A DNA stretch of 22,769 nt from an uncultured bacterium. Lineage in GTDB: Bacteria > Bacillota > Clostridia > Oscillospirales > Acutalibacteraceae. Below the pieces are notes generated by a model. The model did not search any database. It had not been told where the DNA came from and saw nothing but the letters and a program-made list of their open reading frames with translations. Shown one piece after another: positions 7,381 to 15,607 of the stretch (position 1 is the first letter of the stretch; each line of letters opens with the position of its first letter). The stretch lies in the NCBI GenBank assembly GCA_905215855.1, contig CAJMRT010000033.1, positions 1-22,769 on the forward strand, written 5' to 3'. A program made the translations under genes and the position numbers.

Positions 7381-7409
7381 ATTATAACACTTTGCAAAAA
7401 CCATTTCCA
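7381..7409 (-). promoter_or_regulatory. Possible promoter of the adenine deaminase gene
   Basis: A perfect TATAAT on the minus strand (7381-7386) lies 34 bases before the chosen start. The best -35 at 17-base spacing is TGGAAA (7404-7409), a weak match. I see no purine-riboswitch core between it and the start. Confidence 0.45.
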
Positions 7410-7520
7410 TAAGTAAATTTCACGAATATTCTTCGCAATTTTTTGCTAAATTGCATAAGATGTGTGCATATTTTCATCTGTCGTAAAATAATAATTTAAA
7501 CAATTTATTGTGCTAATGTA

Positions 7521-7549
7521 TTGAAATATACAAACTGCGGTGATATAAT
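7521..7549 (+). promoter_or_regulatory. Sigma-A promoter of the dehydrogenase gene
   Basis: TTGAAA (7521-7526), a 17-base spacer and TATAAT (7544-7549) are a near-consensus promoter 35 bases before the start codon at 7584. Confidence 0.8.
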
Positions 7550-7583
7550 TCACTTACAAGTATTGTTTTCGGAGGGATAAATT

Positions 7584-8708
7584 ATGTCACACACATACAG
7601 CGAATTTTTACCGAGTTACAGCGTTGGGGTTAATTGCTACAAATCAATTCCCGAAATCGTGAAACCTTACGGCAAAAAAGCGGTTGTAGTCGGCGGTAAA
7701 ACCGCTATGGAAAAGTCAAAAGAAGCCTTGCTTGAGGGGATTAAAGGCTCTGACATTGAAATCATTGATTTTGTATGGTACGGTGGCGACTCCAACTATG
7801 AAAATGTTGAAAAAGTAAAGAACAATCCGTCTGTACAAAAGGCTGATATGGTATTCGGTGTCGGAGGCGGTCGAGCTGTTGACACGGCAAAAACCTATTG
7901 TTCTTTATATGACAAGCCGCTGTTTGCATTCCCGACAATTGCGTCAAACTGTGCGTCTTGCACTTCGCTTTCGGTAATGTACAATCCCGACGGCACTTTC
8001 AAGGAATATTCATACCACAAAGCACCTGCAATCCACACATTTATCAATACCAAAATCATTGCAGAATCTCCCGAAAAACTTATGTGGGCCGGAATCGGTG
8101 ACGCACTTTCAAAAGAATATGAGGTAGTATTTGCTTGCCGTGGGAAGAATATGATTCACACCCCATTGCTTGGCAAGGCAATTGCCTCCGCAAGTACCGA
8201 ACCGCTCATAAATTTTGGCAAACAGGCTCTTGAGGACTGCAAAAACAATGTGCCGACAGAGGCAATTGAACAGGTTGCGCTTGACATTATCATCACTGCG
8301 GGACTTGTTTCAAACTTTACAGTTCACGAGAACAATCCCGACCCTGCGGAGGATTATTACTACAATTCATCACTTGCACACTGCGTTTACTACGGTGCTT
8401 CGCTCTTTCCGCAGTGTGAACACAATCATCTGCACGGTGAAATCGTATCGTTCGGCGTGCTTTGTCTGCTGACCTATGACGAACAGCTTGAAGAAAGACA
8501 GAGAATTTTTGAATTCAACCACAGTATAGGGCTTCCCTGTACCCTCGGCGAAATTGCACTTACTCCCGAAGATGTGCCGGCAATTGCCCACAAAGCCGCA
8601 AGCGTTGTTGAATGGAAATATGTTCCCGATAATCCGGCCGAAGAAGCGTTCATAAAAGCAATTATAGCAACCGATAAAGCCGGCAAGGAATTTTTGGCAC
8701 AAAAGTAA
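7584..8708 (+). CDS. Iron-containing alcohol dehydrogenase family protein, glycerol dehydrogenase-like
   Basis: An NAD-dependent dehydrogenase of 374 residues, close to the 365-380 of glycerol dehydrogenases. The N-terminal nucleotide-binding domain carries VVVGGKTA (35-41) and GGGRAVDTAK (94-103). The C-terminal helical domain supplies the metal ligands: D173 in GIGDALSK, H266 in SLAHCVYYG and H284 in HLHGEIVSFG. Together these fit the glycerol dehydrogenase branch (EC 1.1.1.6), though related members use other polyols or 1,2-diols, so I leave the substrate open. A GGAGGG site precedes ATG 7584. It has its own promoter and no coupled partner gene such as dihydroxyacetone kinase. Confidence 0.88.
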   Translation: MSHTYSEFLPSYSVGVNCYKSIPEIVKPYGKKAVVVGGKTAMEKSKEALLEGIKGSDIEIIDFVWYGGDSNYENVEKVKNNPSVQKADMVFGVGGGRAVDTAKTYCSLYDKPLFAFPTIASNCASCTSLSVMYNPDGTFKEYSYHKAPAIHTFINTKIIAESPEKLMWAGIGDALSKEYEVVFACRGKNMIHTPLLGKAIASASTEPLINFGKQALEDCKNNVPTEAIEQVALDIIITAGLVSNFTVHENNPDPAEDYYYNSSLAHCVYYGASLFPQCEHNHLHGEIVSFGVLCLLTYDEQLEERQRIFEFNHSIGLPCTLGEIALTPEDVPAIAHKAASVVEWKYVPDNPAEEAFIKAIIATDKAGKEFLAQK

Positions 8709-8756
8709 TTTTCTGACTTTGAATGAATGTTCAAGACAATTAGACTTTCATTAGCC

Positions 8757-8784
8757 TTGTAATCGCTGAAATCTGTGTTATACT
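8757..8784 (+). promoter_or_regulatory. Possible promoter of the GNAT gene
   Basis: TTGTAA (8757-8762) and TATACT (8779-8784) have a 16-base spacer, 35 bases before the start at 8820. No clear terminator separates it from the dehydrogenase gene, so readthrough is also possible. Confidence 0.5.
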
Positions 8785-8819
8785 TATCTTGTAACCAAAT
8801 TATTTGATAGGGTGATGAG

Positions 8820-9287
8820 ATGGTAATAAGAGAGGCTCAGGACAGAGATTTTGTTCAGCTTGCGGAAATGAGCTGGACTCACGCTGTTGAGGACGACAAT
8901 ACTTACGGTGAACACAACACCGACGGTGTGACTAAATCGGTTTTTCAAGAGGACTTCATTGCTTTTTTATACACAGACGAAGGATATAAAATCTTTGTTG
9001 CCGAGGACGAGAACGCAAAAATCCTGTCGGCAATGTTTGTATACCTTATTCCGACAATTCCCACACCAAACTCAAAGCGTGAATTTATTGCGTATTTAAC
9101 GAAGGTATTCACACTTGAAGAATATCGTGGCAAGGGTATCGGCACTCAGGTACTTGATTATGTAAAAAGCTACCTTTCGTCAATTAAATGTGAACTTGTC
9201 TTTGCATGGCCAAGCGAAAATTCGGAGGAATGGTACAAATCACACGGTTTTTCCGACACCAACGAAATTTTCGAGTGTCGATTATAA
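8820..9287 (+). CDS. GNAT-family N-acetyltransferase
   Basis: A 155-residue acetyl-CoA-dependent acetyltransferase. The acetyl-CoA pyrophosphate loop is the classic motif A RGKGIG (103-108), preceded by beta-strand sequence TKVFTLEEY and followed by a helix. The C-terminal part has the EEWYKSHGF segment (about 137-145) typical of GNAT motif B, ending in a short strand. An AGGGTGATGAG site precedes the ATG at 8820. The substrate cannot be read from sequence. It is monocistronic, closed by a strong hairpin after the stop. Confidence 0.88.
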   Translation: MVIREAQDRDFVQLAEMSWTHAVEDDNTYGEHNTDGVTKSVFQEDFIAFLYTDEGYKIFVAEDENAKILSAMFVYLIPTIPTPNSKREFIAYLTKVFTLEEYRGKGIGTQVLDYVKSYLSSIKCELVFAWPSENSEEWYKSHGFSDTNEIFECRL

Positions 9288-9320
9288 CTTTAACCAAATT
9301 GCAGTTGTTATAAGCAAAAA

Positions 9321-9361
9321 TCGGGTAGCAGACTTACTGAATGTAAGTTTCTGCTACCCGA
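9321..9361 (+). terminator. Terminator of the GNAT gene
   Basis: TCGGGTAGCAG pairs with CTGCTACCCGA and the inner ACTTAC/GTAAGT extends the stem past a 2-base bulge. The total stem is about 17 bp with a 5-base loop, followed by TGTTATTTTAT. Confidence 0.8.
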
Positions 9362-9394
9362 CTGTTATTTTATACTAATTTTGGAAAATTGCAG

Positions 9395-9428
9395 AAAAAA
9401 CGGCACTCCGAAAAATATCGGAGTGCCG
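9395..9428 (-). terminator. Terminator of the amylase operon
   Basis: A perfect 11-bp GC-rich stem (9401-9411 with 9418-9428, CGGCACTCCGA) has a 6-base loop. On the minus strand it is followed by six Ts (9400-9395). It lies 47 bases past the amylase stop. Confidence 0.9.
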
Positions 9429-9474
9429 TAATTATTTTGTTTAATTACAGATTCAGGAATAAACCGAGTCGGAA

Positions 9475-11889
9475 TTATTTAGCGTAAGCTGAATCTCCGC
9501 CAATCTGACCGTCGATACCTGTAAATCCGCTTGCGCAGCATACATATACTCTCATGTTAGCCTTAGCAAGTTCCGGAACTGTAAGTGTACCGTCAGTAAC
9601 ATACTTAACATCACCTGTAACAGCGTCAACATACTTGCCGTTAGGAATGTTCTTAAATGTTGCACCTGAAGAAATTGAAACGAGTGCAAGGCTGTCTGTG
9701 TTGTCGTCAGTATAACGGCGAACATAAGACATATCTCCACCTGTTACATATGTGTTTGATGCTGTGTACTGACCCTTCTGGAGAGCGGGGATAGCACGAC
9801 GAATAGCATTAACCTTTGAAAGGTGCTTACTGAGCGGGCTTGCAAGAGTGTCAGCAACAGTGCCTGATGCTGTGTACTCACTGAAGTCAGTAGCGTTTAC
9901 AGTACCCTCAAGATAATCACCGAAGTATGCACGACCTGAGTTTTCAAGAGAAATAAGTGTACCCTTATCAATAAGCTCACCCTTCTTGAACTCAACTTCT
10001 GAACCATAGTATACGCAAGGAATACCACGGAATGTGAACATAAGATCCATATTCTCTGCCCATGTCTGTGTACCGCCTGTGAAACGAGTTGTTTCATCCG
10101 GCTGTTCAGGAGCATAGTCGTGTGAATCAACATACATTACGCTGTATGTTGCATCATTGTAATACTGGTCGTTGTTAATAGCGAAGTTATAAGCGTTCTT
10201 AGCGCTACCGAACATTCTGTGCATCTGGAAGTCAATTGCATCCATGCCTGATGCCCTAGAACGGTCGGAACCGTGATATGTAATACCGTCAAGGTAAGCG
10301 TTGTCGCTCTTTGGCTGTGTAGAATCCATATCACCGTTGTAATTATCTTCTTCAAGATAATGCTGAAGAACGAGGTTCATGTTGTCGTTGATGTCTGAAG
10401 CTGATGTGCCCCAGTGCCAGCTGTCTGCCCACTTAGAGTTAGACTCTTTCCATGTGTAGTAAGGAGTTGACTCCTCGGCATGGCCACGATACCAAACTGA
10501 TGTGTATCTTGTGCAGATTTCGCCGAACATATAGAAGTTAGGCTTGCCTGCTGCCTTAGCAGCGTCCATAAGCTGGTCATTGAACATAATGTTGAGAGAT
10601 ACTCTCGGAATGTGACGAACGGTATCAACACGGAAGCCGTCAACGCCCATATCCATATACTTTGAATATGAATCTACAACATATTCTGCAACTGCAGGGT
10701 TCTCTGTGTTAAGGTCAACGCAGTCACCTGCAATCTGGCTGAACTTTGTTGTCCAGTCATCATAGTTAGGGCTCTGGAAATAGCCTGTATGATAGTAGTT
10801 GTTCGGGTTGTAAGTATCACTCTGTGAAATCTTATTCATAGAGAAGTCCTGTTCTGCAGGCTGAGGACCGGTTGAGTTACCGTTGTCGCCTGAGTAAGTA
10901 ACATTCTTCATAAGGTTAAGTCTCTGCTGATACTGAACACCCGGCTTCTGAGCCCAGTATTCCTCAGGTGACTTAAGGCCGTATGTATCAAGAAGATACT
11001 GTGTAGGAATCAATGACTCCTGAAGGTTGCCAAGGTCTTTAGTTGTATCCTTTGTGAAAAGATTACAGAAGTATGCTTCACCAAAGTTACCTGTGTGCTG
11101 AAGAACTACGTCCTGAATAATCTTCATGCCCTTCTGGTGAGCATCGTGAATAAGATCCTCGTATGTGTAGTCTGAGCTTTCATAACGAGCATCAACTGTT
11201 GACAAATCCATAGCATGATAGCCGTGGTAGTCATAGCCTGATCCGTTTGTAACAACAGGTGTTACCCAGATTGCGCTGAAGCCGAGAGCCTTGATGTAGT
11301 CGAGCTTTTCGCCAAGACCCTTGAAGTCACCACGCCATGCAGGGTCGTCATCACCGTTGCCGGCTGTGCCGTCATCCCAACAATGAACATCGTTGCCTGT
11401 ATCGCCGTCATAGAAACGAGTTGTCATAACGAAGTAGATTGTTTCTTCACGCATATCAACACTGCCAACCGGATCCGGCTCGTCAGGGTTGTACTTTGAC
11501 CATTTACCGTTTTCACAGTACCAGTCTGAGCTTGCTGCTGACTCAAGCTTTTTCTCCGAAGAATACTGCTTGCCATCAGCGTCTGTGATAATTGCGTTTA
11601 CTTTTGTAACATCAGCTACATGGTAGTTGTACCATTTGTCGCCCTTTGTCATCTTCTCACCGGGGTAAGACTTTGACATAGCGCTGTTTGTAGGAAGCGA
11701 GTTCCACAAATATACATATGGCTGTGTGTCATCATTCATTCTTACATGAATTGTAATGCCTGTATCTGTTGTATCCGCAGCAACAGCATCAGAGTCGGAA
11801 CTCTGAGCTGCATTTACAGAAATTACGCCTACGGTTACAACCATCATTACAGCAAGAACAAGTGCACACAGCTTCTTGATTCTTGTCAT
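9475..11889 (-). CDS. Secreted GH13 alpha-amylase with N-terminal starch-binding module
   Basis: An extracellular enzyme of 804 residues hydrolysing alpha-1,4 bonds of starch. A signal peptide (1-27, ending VNA-A) is followed by a CBM26-like module (about 45-133, with LWNS and paired tryptophans near 123 and 130). The GH13 barrel starts at about 148. Catalytic regions: I DVVLQH (260-265), II GFRVD with nucleophile D422, III MFGE with acid/base E457, IV VDSHD with D591. The last 120 residues form the usual beta-sandwich. I see no dockerin, LPXTG or transmembrane anchor, so it should be released or held by its starch-binding module. GGAGAT precedes the ATG. It lies 34 bases after the dockerin-protein gene, in the same operon. 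The exact specificity (amylase versus amylopullulanase) is inferred. Confidence 0.92.
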   Translation of the reverse strand: MTRIKKLCALVLAVMMVVTVGVISVNAAQSSDSDAVAADTTDTGITIHVRMNDDTQPYVYLWNSLPTNSAMSKSYPGEKMTKGDKWYNYHVADVTKVNAIITDADGKQYSSEKKLESAASSDWYCENGKWSKYNPDEPDPVGSVDMREETIYFVMTTRFYDGDTGNDVHCWDDGTAGNGDDDPAWRGDFKGLGEKLDYIKALGFSAIWVTPVVTNGSGYDYHGYHAMDLSTVDARYESSDYTYEDLIHDAHQKGMKIIQDVVLQHTGNFGEAYFCNLFTKDTTKDLGNLQESLIPTQYLLDTYGLKSPEEYWAQKPGVQYQQRLNLMKNVTYSGDNGNSTGPQPAEQDFSMNKISQSDTYNPNNYYHTGYFQSPNYDDWTTKFSQIAGDCVDLNTENPAVAEYVVDSYSKYMDMGVDGFRVDTVRHIPRVSLNIMFNDQLMDAAKAAGKPNFYMFGEICTRYTSVWYRGHAEESTPYYTWKESNSKWADSWHWGTSASDINDNMNLVLQHYLEEDNYNGDMDSTQPKSDNAYLDGITYHGSDRSRASGMDAIDFQMHRMFGSAKNAYNFAINNDQYYNDATYSVMYVDSHDYAPEQPDETTRFTGGTQTWAENMDLMFTFRGIPCVYYGSEVEFKKGELIDKGTLISLENSGRAYFGDYLEGTVNATDFSEYTASGTVADTLASPLSKHLSKVNAIRRAIPALQKGQYTASNTYVTGGDMSYVRRYTDDNTDSLALVSISSGATFKNIPNGKYVDAVTGDVKYVTDGTLTVPELAKANMRVYVCCASGFTGIDGQIGGDSAYAK

Positions 11890-11923
11890 AAGTATATCTC
11901 CAATCTTTTTTTACTTATTTGGC

Positions 11924-13585
11924 TTATTTCATATTTACAACAATTGTCTGGATAATTGTTGCGTCTTTGATGCTGATTACGCCGTCACCGTCAAGGTCAC
12001 AAATCGCAAGATCAAGCTGATCGAGTGAAGGTACACCAGAAATGTTAACAAGTGACTTCTGGAGATATGTTGAGTCAAGAACAGTTACAGCACCGTCACC
12101 GTTAACATCACCGCGGAGTCTTTCGGGAGCAGTTGTCGGCTGAACTGCTGTAGTCGGCTGAACCGGTGAAGTAGTTGGCTGTGGCTTTGTTGCAGGCTGA
12201 GGAGCTGTTGTAGGCTTAACAGTTGTAGGCTGAACTGTTGTTGGCTGAGGAGCAGTTGTAGGAACAACAACTGTTGTAGGCTCAGTAACATCGTCTGCAG
12301 CTGTGTAAGTATAAGTCTTGTTTATTGTGCTGTTGTCAGAACCCTGTACATAAACATTAACCTTGTATTCACCCTTCATTGTAGGAACGAATGTGTAAAT
12401 GTTGTTGAGTGTGTAGTAAGGTGTGTTCTGAGCACCGTTAGGATCAGTTACAACATACTTGTAGAAAAGAAGGTTAGTACCTGTCTTACCGCCGCCTGCC
12501 TTAACTGTTACAGTAGCAGTTGCGTTAACCTTGATAAGGTTAAGGTTTGCAGGAGTAACGCTCTTGATGATTGGCTTAACAATTGCTGAGTCGTCCTTAA
12601 CTTCAAGAGTCATTGTACGGTTGTTTGTGTTGCCGTCTGTGTCCTTAAAGTCAAATGTAATTGTGTATTCACCTGCAACTGTAGGAGTCCATGTTACTGA
12701 TTTTGCTGAAGAGAAGTCGGAAAGTGTTGATGTTCCGCCCTGTGCGTTAGTAACAGAGAACTTGTAGCTTACTGCTGCGCCGCTCTTATTGGCAGCAGTT
12801 GCAGAAAGCTGTACATCTGTACCTGTGTAGATGTTTGATGCAGGATCAGCAGTAAATTCCTTAACCTGGAGAGGGCTTGTATCATAAACAGACCATTGAT
12901 TAGTCTTGTTGTTGTATACATAGCCGTCCTTTGCAGTAAGGTCTGCTGTCTGTGACTGACCGCTGTTGCTGAAGATGCATTTTGCATATGACTTTGATGC
13001 GGTATACTGATAGATGTTGCCACCAATGTTTGTCATCTTTACGCCCGGCCATGAACCGTTGCTGTCAGAATTGCTGTTCCACATATAAGCAACAGGTGTT
13101 GCCCAACCTGCCTCGTTGTTGAGGTAAACAGTTGTGCCTTCACCGCTGGGAGTTGTTGCTGTTGTAGCAGTTGTTGCTGTTGTTGCGCTTGTAGGTCTCT
13201 GAGCAGTTGCGTCCTGTGAAGGAGCACCTGCATAATCCGACCATGTTTTCTTTGAAAGGTCATAGATTTTGCCGTGACCCTGGTATGCAAGGTCGTCTGT
13301 CTGATCTGAGCCGTTGTTGAAGATTACCGATGTGTAATCCTTGTCAAGAGTGTAAGAATATACACCGTCCTCAACCTTTGTCATTGCTTTACCCGGCCAA
13401 GTTGCGTTGCTGCCGACACCGTCAGTCCACATATAGCAGTTAACGTTTGACCAGCCGTTGTTTACCCTAACGTAAACAGTATCGCCTGTTGCAGCAGAAG
13501 CACTTACTGCACCAACGAATACGGTTGAAACCGCCAGCATAAGGCAAAGCACAAGGCACATGATTTTGTGTTGTCTTTTTACCAT
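11924..13585 (-). CDS. Secreted starch-binding protein with two CBM26-like modules and a dockerin
   Basis: A non-catalytic 553-residue exported protein that should dock onto a cohesin scaffold and bind starch. Order: signal peptide 1-32; CBM26-like modules 35-118 and 151-236, each with YMW and WPG(K/V) motifs, joined by an Ala-Thr linker; two Ig-like modules (about 240-331 and 334-430); a Pro-Thr linker (433-487); a type I dockerin (490-553). The dockerin has two calcium loops, D493-N495-D497-D504 and D530-D532-D534-D541. No glycosidase domain is present. The layout resembles the starch adherence proteins of the R. bromii amylosome. GGAGGA precedes the ATG. It is the first gene of the operon with the amylase. 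The scaffold and cohesin genes are not in the window. Confidence 0.93.
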   Translation of the reverse strand: MVKRQHKIMCLVLCLMLAVSTVFVGAVSASAATGDTVYVRVNNGWSNVNCYMWTDGVGSNATWPGKAMTKVEDGVYSYTLDKDYTSVIFNNGSDQTDDLAYQGHGKIYDLSKKTWSDYAGAPSQDATAQRPTSATTATTATTATTPSGEGTTVYLNNEAGWATPVAYMWNSNSDSNGSWPGVKMTNIGGNIYQYTASKSYAKCIFSNSGQSQTADLTAKDGYVYNNKTNQWSVYDTSPLQVKEFTADPASNIYTGTDVQLSATAANKSGAAVSYKFSVTNAQGGTSTLSDFSSAKSVTWTPTVAGEYTITFDFKDTDGNTNNRTMTLEVKDDSAIVKPIIKSVTPANLNLIKVNATATVTVKAGGGKTGTNLLFYKYVVTDPNGAQNTPYYTLNNIYTFVPTMKGEYKVNVYVQGSDNSTINKTYTYTAADDVTEPTTVVVPTTAPQPTTVQPTTVKPTTAPQPATKPQPTTSPVQPTTAVQPTTAPERLRGDVNGDGAVTVLDSTYLQKSLVNISGVPSLDQLDLAICDLDGDGVISIKDATIIQTIVVNMK

Positions 13586-13744
13586 TTTGATTTCCTCCAG
13601 AATTATTTTTTTGTTGCACGTGTGAAGCTACTCAACACTACTCCACAATTACTCTTTAATTCTACATTATTGAACCGCTAATAATTTTCTCTTAAAGAAT
13701 AATAAAATTTCTTGCGTCACAAATTATTCACATTCAAATTGTGC

Positions 13745-13773
13745 ATAATAGACAATGAAACAATAATTAGCAA
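13745..13773 (-). promoter_or_regulatory. Possible promoter of the starch-binding/amylase operon
   Basis: On the minus strand TTGCTA (13768-13773), 17 bases and TATTAT (13745-13750). It lies just beyond the rarA terminator and gives a leader of about 155 bases before ATG 13585. I see no clear catabolite-repression operator. Confidence 0.5.
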
Positions 13774-13789
13774 AAAAACAGGATAATAA

Positions 13790-13838
13790 AAGCAAATAGT
13801 CAGATGTTTGGCTAGCAACATCTGACTTTATTTGCAGT
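13790..13838 (-). terminator. Terminator of rarA
   Basis: GTCAGATGTT pairs with AACATCTGAC and is extended by GCAAATA/TATTTGC past a 2-base bulge. On the minus strand it is followed by TTTTATTAT. It lies about 25 bases after the rarA stop and may work in both directions. Confidence 0.8.
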
Positions 13839-13863
13839 TTCATGTCAAAAATTTTTCATTTGA

Positions 13864-15129
13864 TTACTTCTTTTTGATTTTGTCCCAGTAGGCTTTGAAT
13901 GCCTGTTCGTTCTTGTTTCTGCCATACTCATAGTACTTTTTATCCTTTAACGCATCGGGCAGATATTGTTGCTCAACATAATGGTTCGGAAAATCATGGG
14001 GATACAGATAGAACTGCCCCTTGTTCGGGTTGTCATCTCCGTCACAGTGCTTATTCTGCAGTTGTCTGGGTACAGGACCCGAATTACCCGTGCGAATATC
14101 TGCCAAAGCTCTGTTTATGCCCATATATGCCGAGTTAGATTTTGGGGCATTGCACACCATCACCACTGCATCTGCAAGAGGAATCCTCGCCTCGGGAAGC
14201 CCTACAGCCTGCGCCATATCAACACACGACTTTACAATCGGCAAAAGCTGGGGATACGCAAGTCCTACATCTTCACACGCACACACCATTAGTCTGCGAC
14301 AAGCACTCGGCAAATCACCCGCCTCAAGCAGTCTTGCAAGGTAGTGGAGTGCCGCATTGGGGTCGCTGCCACGCATACTCTTCTGATAAGCCGAAATAAT
14401 ATCGTAATGCTCGTCACCCTCACGGTCATATCTTACCGCACTTTTCTGAACAAGCTGTTCAACCGTTTCGAGTTTTACAGTCTTTTTGCCGTCAACCTCA
14501 TCAGTTGCAATAACGGAAAGTTCGACGGCATTCATAGCCTTGCGAACATCTCCGCCACAGCCTGTTGCAATCTTTTTTGCACACTCTTCGGGCATTTCAA
14601 TCTTGATACCGTTCTCTTCGGCAAGAAAATCGCTTGCACGGTAAACCGCCCTTTCAACCTCGTCGGGAGTAACCGACTTAAACTCAAAGACAGTCGAGCG
14701 GCTCAAAATTGCGTTATATACATAAAAATACGGATTCTCGGTTGTTGAAGCAATCAGAGTTATACTTCCGTTTTCGATGTATTCAAGCAGAGTTTGCTGT
14801 TGCTTTTTGTTAAAATACTGAATCTCGTCAAGATAGAGAAGAATACCGTTTACTCCTGAAAATGTGTTGAGCTGCGAAACAATTTCCTTTATATCGGCGG
14901 TTGACGCAGTTGTGCCGTTCAGCTTTTTGAGAGTACGGTTTGTCTTTTTGGCTATATATGTTGCAAGTGTAGTCTTGCCCACACCCGACGGTCCGTAAAA
15001 AATAAGATTCGGAATATCTCCGCTGTCAATAATTTTTCGCAATGGCTTTTCGGGTGCAATAAGATGCTTTTGCCCCACTATATCATCAAGAGTTTTCGGG
15101 CGGATTCTGTCCGCAAGCGGTTTGTTCAT
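13864..15129 (-). CDS. rarA: Replication-associated recombination protein A (AAA+ ATPase)
   Basis: A cytoplasmic AAA+ ATPase of the RarA/MgsA (WRNIP1) family acting at stalled replication forks, related to the clamp-loader and RuvB folds. At 421 residues it is slightly shorter than the E. coli protein. The N-terminal family signature PLADRIRPKTLDDIVGQ is followed by Walker A GPSGVGKT (46-53) and Walker B LLYLDEIQ (97-104). Sensor 1 is STTENP and the arginine finger region is ILSRS. The C-terminal MgsA tetramerisation domain includes SDPNAALHYLARLLEAG and ICACEDVG-like CACEDVGLAYPQ. The start ATG has GAGGAAG upstream. It is monocistronic, and its leader passes through the repeat cluster at 15174-15348. 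Confidence 0.95.
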   Translation of the reverse strand: MNKPLADRIRPKTLDDIVGQKHLIAPEKPLRKIIDSGDIPNLIFYGPSGVGKTTLATYIAKKTNRTLKKLNGTTASTADIKEIVSQLNTFSGVNGILLYLDEIQYFNKKQQQTLLEYIENGSITLIASTTENPYFYVYNAILSRSTVFEFKSVTPDEVERAVYRASDFLAEENGIKIEMPEECAKKIATGCGGDVRKAMNAVELSVIATDEVDGKKTVKLETVEQLVQKSAVRYDREGDEHYDIISAYQKSMRGSDPNAALHYLARLLEAGDLPSACRRLMVCACEDVGLAYPQLLPIVKSCVDMAQAVGLPEARIPLADAVVMVCNAPKSNSAYMGINRALADIRTGNSGPVPRQLQNKHCDGDDNPNKGQFYLYPHDFPNHYVEQQYLPDALKDKKYYEYGRNKNEQAFKAYWDKIKKK

Positions 15130-15173
15130 AGTTCTTCCTCTGTGATCTTTTAAGTTGCGTGTTTGATGTCAAT

Positions 15174-15213
15174 CCGGTCGTTATTTTAAGGCTACGAACC
15201 TCGGCTCTTCTAT
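15174..15213. repeat. 40-base dispersed repeat, copy A
   Basis: The 40 bases starting CCGGTCGTTATTTTAAGG and ending CTCGGCTCTTCTAT are identical to 15309-15348 in the same orientation, with starts 135 bases apart. A third, partly diverged copy lies inverted at the right end of the window. This copy is in the leader of rarA. Confidence 0.85.
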
Positions 15214-15240
15214 CTGTCAAGCCTCGTTGTTCTTCGCTTC

Positions 15241-15326
15241 CCTTAAAATATCTCCCACTCGTCTAATCCGCTCCAATCACTTCCGTGATTTCCTCGGCTT
15301 AGTCCTCGCCGGTCGTTATTTTAAGG
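15241..15326. other. Structured segment between repeat copies A and B
   Basis: CCTTAAAATA (15241-15250) can pair with TATTTTAAGG in copy B (15317-15326) or with the same sequence in copy A (15182-15191). Inside lies a perfect hairpin AATCAC-TTCC-GTGATT (15275-15290). The two outer pairings exclude each other. Whether it acts as RNA or DNA is unknown. Confidence 0.5.
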
Positions 15327-15348
15327 CTACGAACCTCGGCTCTTCTAT
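15295..15348. repeat. Dispersed repeat, copy B (extended)
   Basis: Copy B contains the 40 bases identical to copy A (15309-15348). It also carries CGGCTTAGTCCTCG to its left, which is shared with the inverted copy at 22715-22766 but not with copy A. So the family unit is at least 50 bases long. Confidence 0.85.
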
Positions 15349-15431
15349 TATAGTACATTTGTTCCCCCTGTTTGTCAAGCTAAATTTACAACCCATAGAG
15401 GCAGATATTATCCGCCCGCAAGTAACGGCAT

Positions 15432-15525
15432 AAATTGCGCAAACGATTACTATAATACGCTCGGGCATAATATGTTTTTTATATCACAAACTACCTTCAC
15501 GAACTGGGAACGGCGGCTCGCCGTG
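15432..15525 (+). repeat. Inverted repeat arm 1 around the NlpC/P60 gene, with GC hairpin
   Basis: From ATTGCGCAAACGATTAC through CGCTCGGGCATAATAT to CACAAACTACCTTCACGAA this arm matches the reverse complement of 17447-17526 at roughly 80 percent by eye. It ends in a perfect hairpin ACGGCG-GCT-CGCCGT. A shorter third copy of the hairpin end (GGGAACGGCGGCTCGCCGT) lies at 17935-17953. The rest of 15349-15555 shows no gene. Confidence 0.7.
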
Positions 15526-15555
15526 CGGACACACATTAACTCCCATATAAAGTAA

Positions 15556-15585
15556 AAACAGCCGATATTTTTCAATCGGCTGTTT
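15556..15585 (-). terminator. Terminator of the NlpC/P60 gene
   Basis: An 11-bp perfect stem AAACAGCCGAT/ATCGGCTGTTT (15556-15566 with 15575-15585) has an 8-base loop. On the minus strand a TTTACTTTAT tail follows. It lies about 22 bases after the stop codon. Confidence 0.85.
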
Positions 15586-15607
15586 AATAAGTTAAATTAT
15601 GTTTTGA

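Noticed and set aside
7348..7409. A purine riboswitch before adenine deaminase
   Set aside because: The leader from the -10 box is about 34 bases, with no three-way-junction core.
7348..7410. A 21-residue N-terminal extension of adenine deaminase
   Set aside because: No ribosome site precedes it and the promoter -10 box lies inside it. ATG 7347 has a good site and gives the family length.
9897..10643. Several minus-strand reading frames of 70-90 residues inside the amylase gene
   Set aside because: They are out-of-frame shadows of the amylase, rich in unlikely residue runs and without ribosome sites.
15174..15348. A short CRISPR-like array (two identical 40-base repeats)
   Set aside because: There are only two copies, the interval is 95 bases and is itself structured, a third copy lies elsewhere in the genome, and no cas gene is nearby.
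15227..15433. A 68-residue plus-strand reading frame in the spacer right of rarA
   Set aside because: It is made largely of the dispersed repeat copy B and has no ribosome site.
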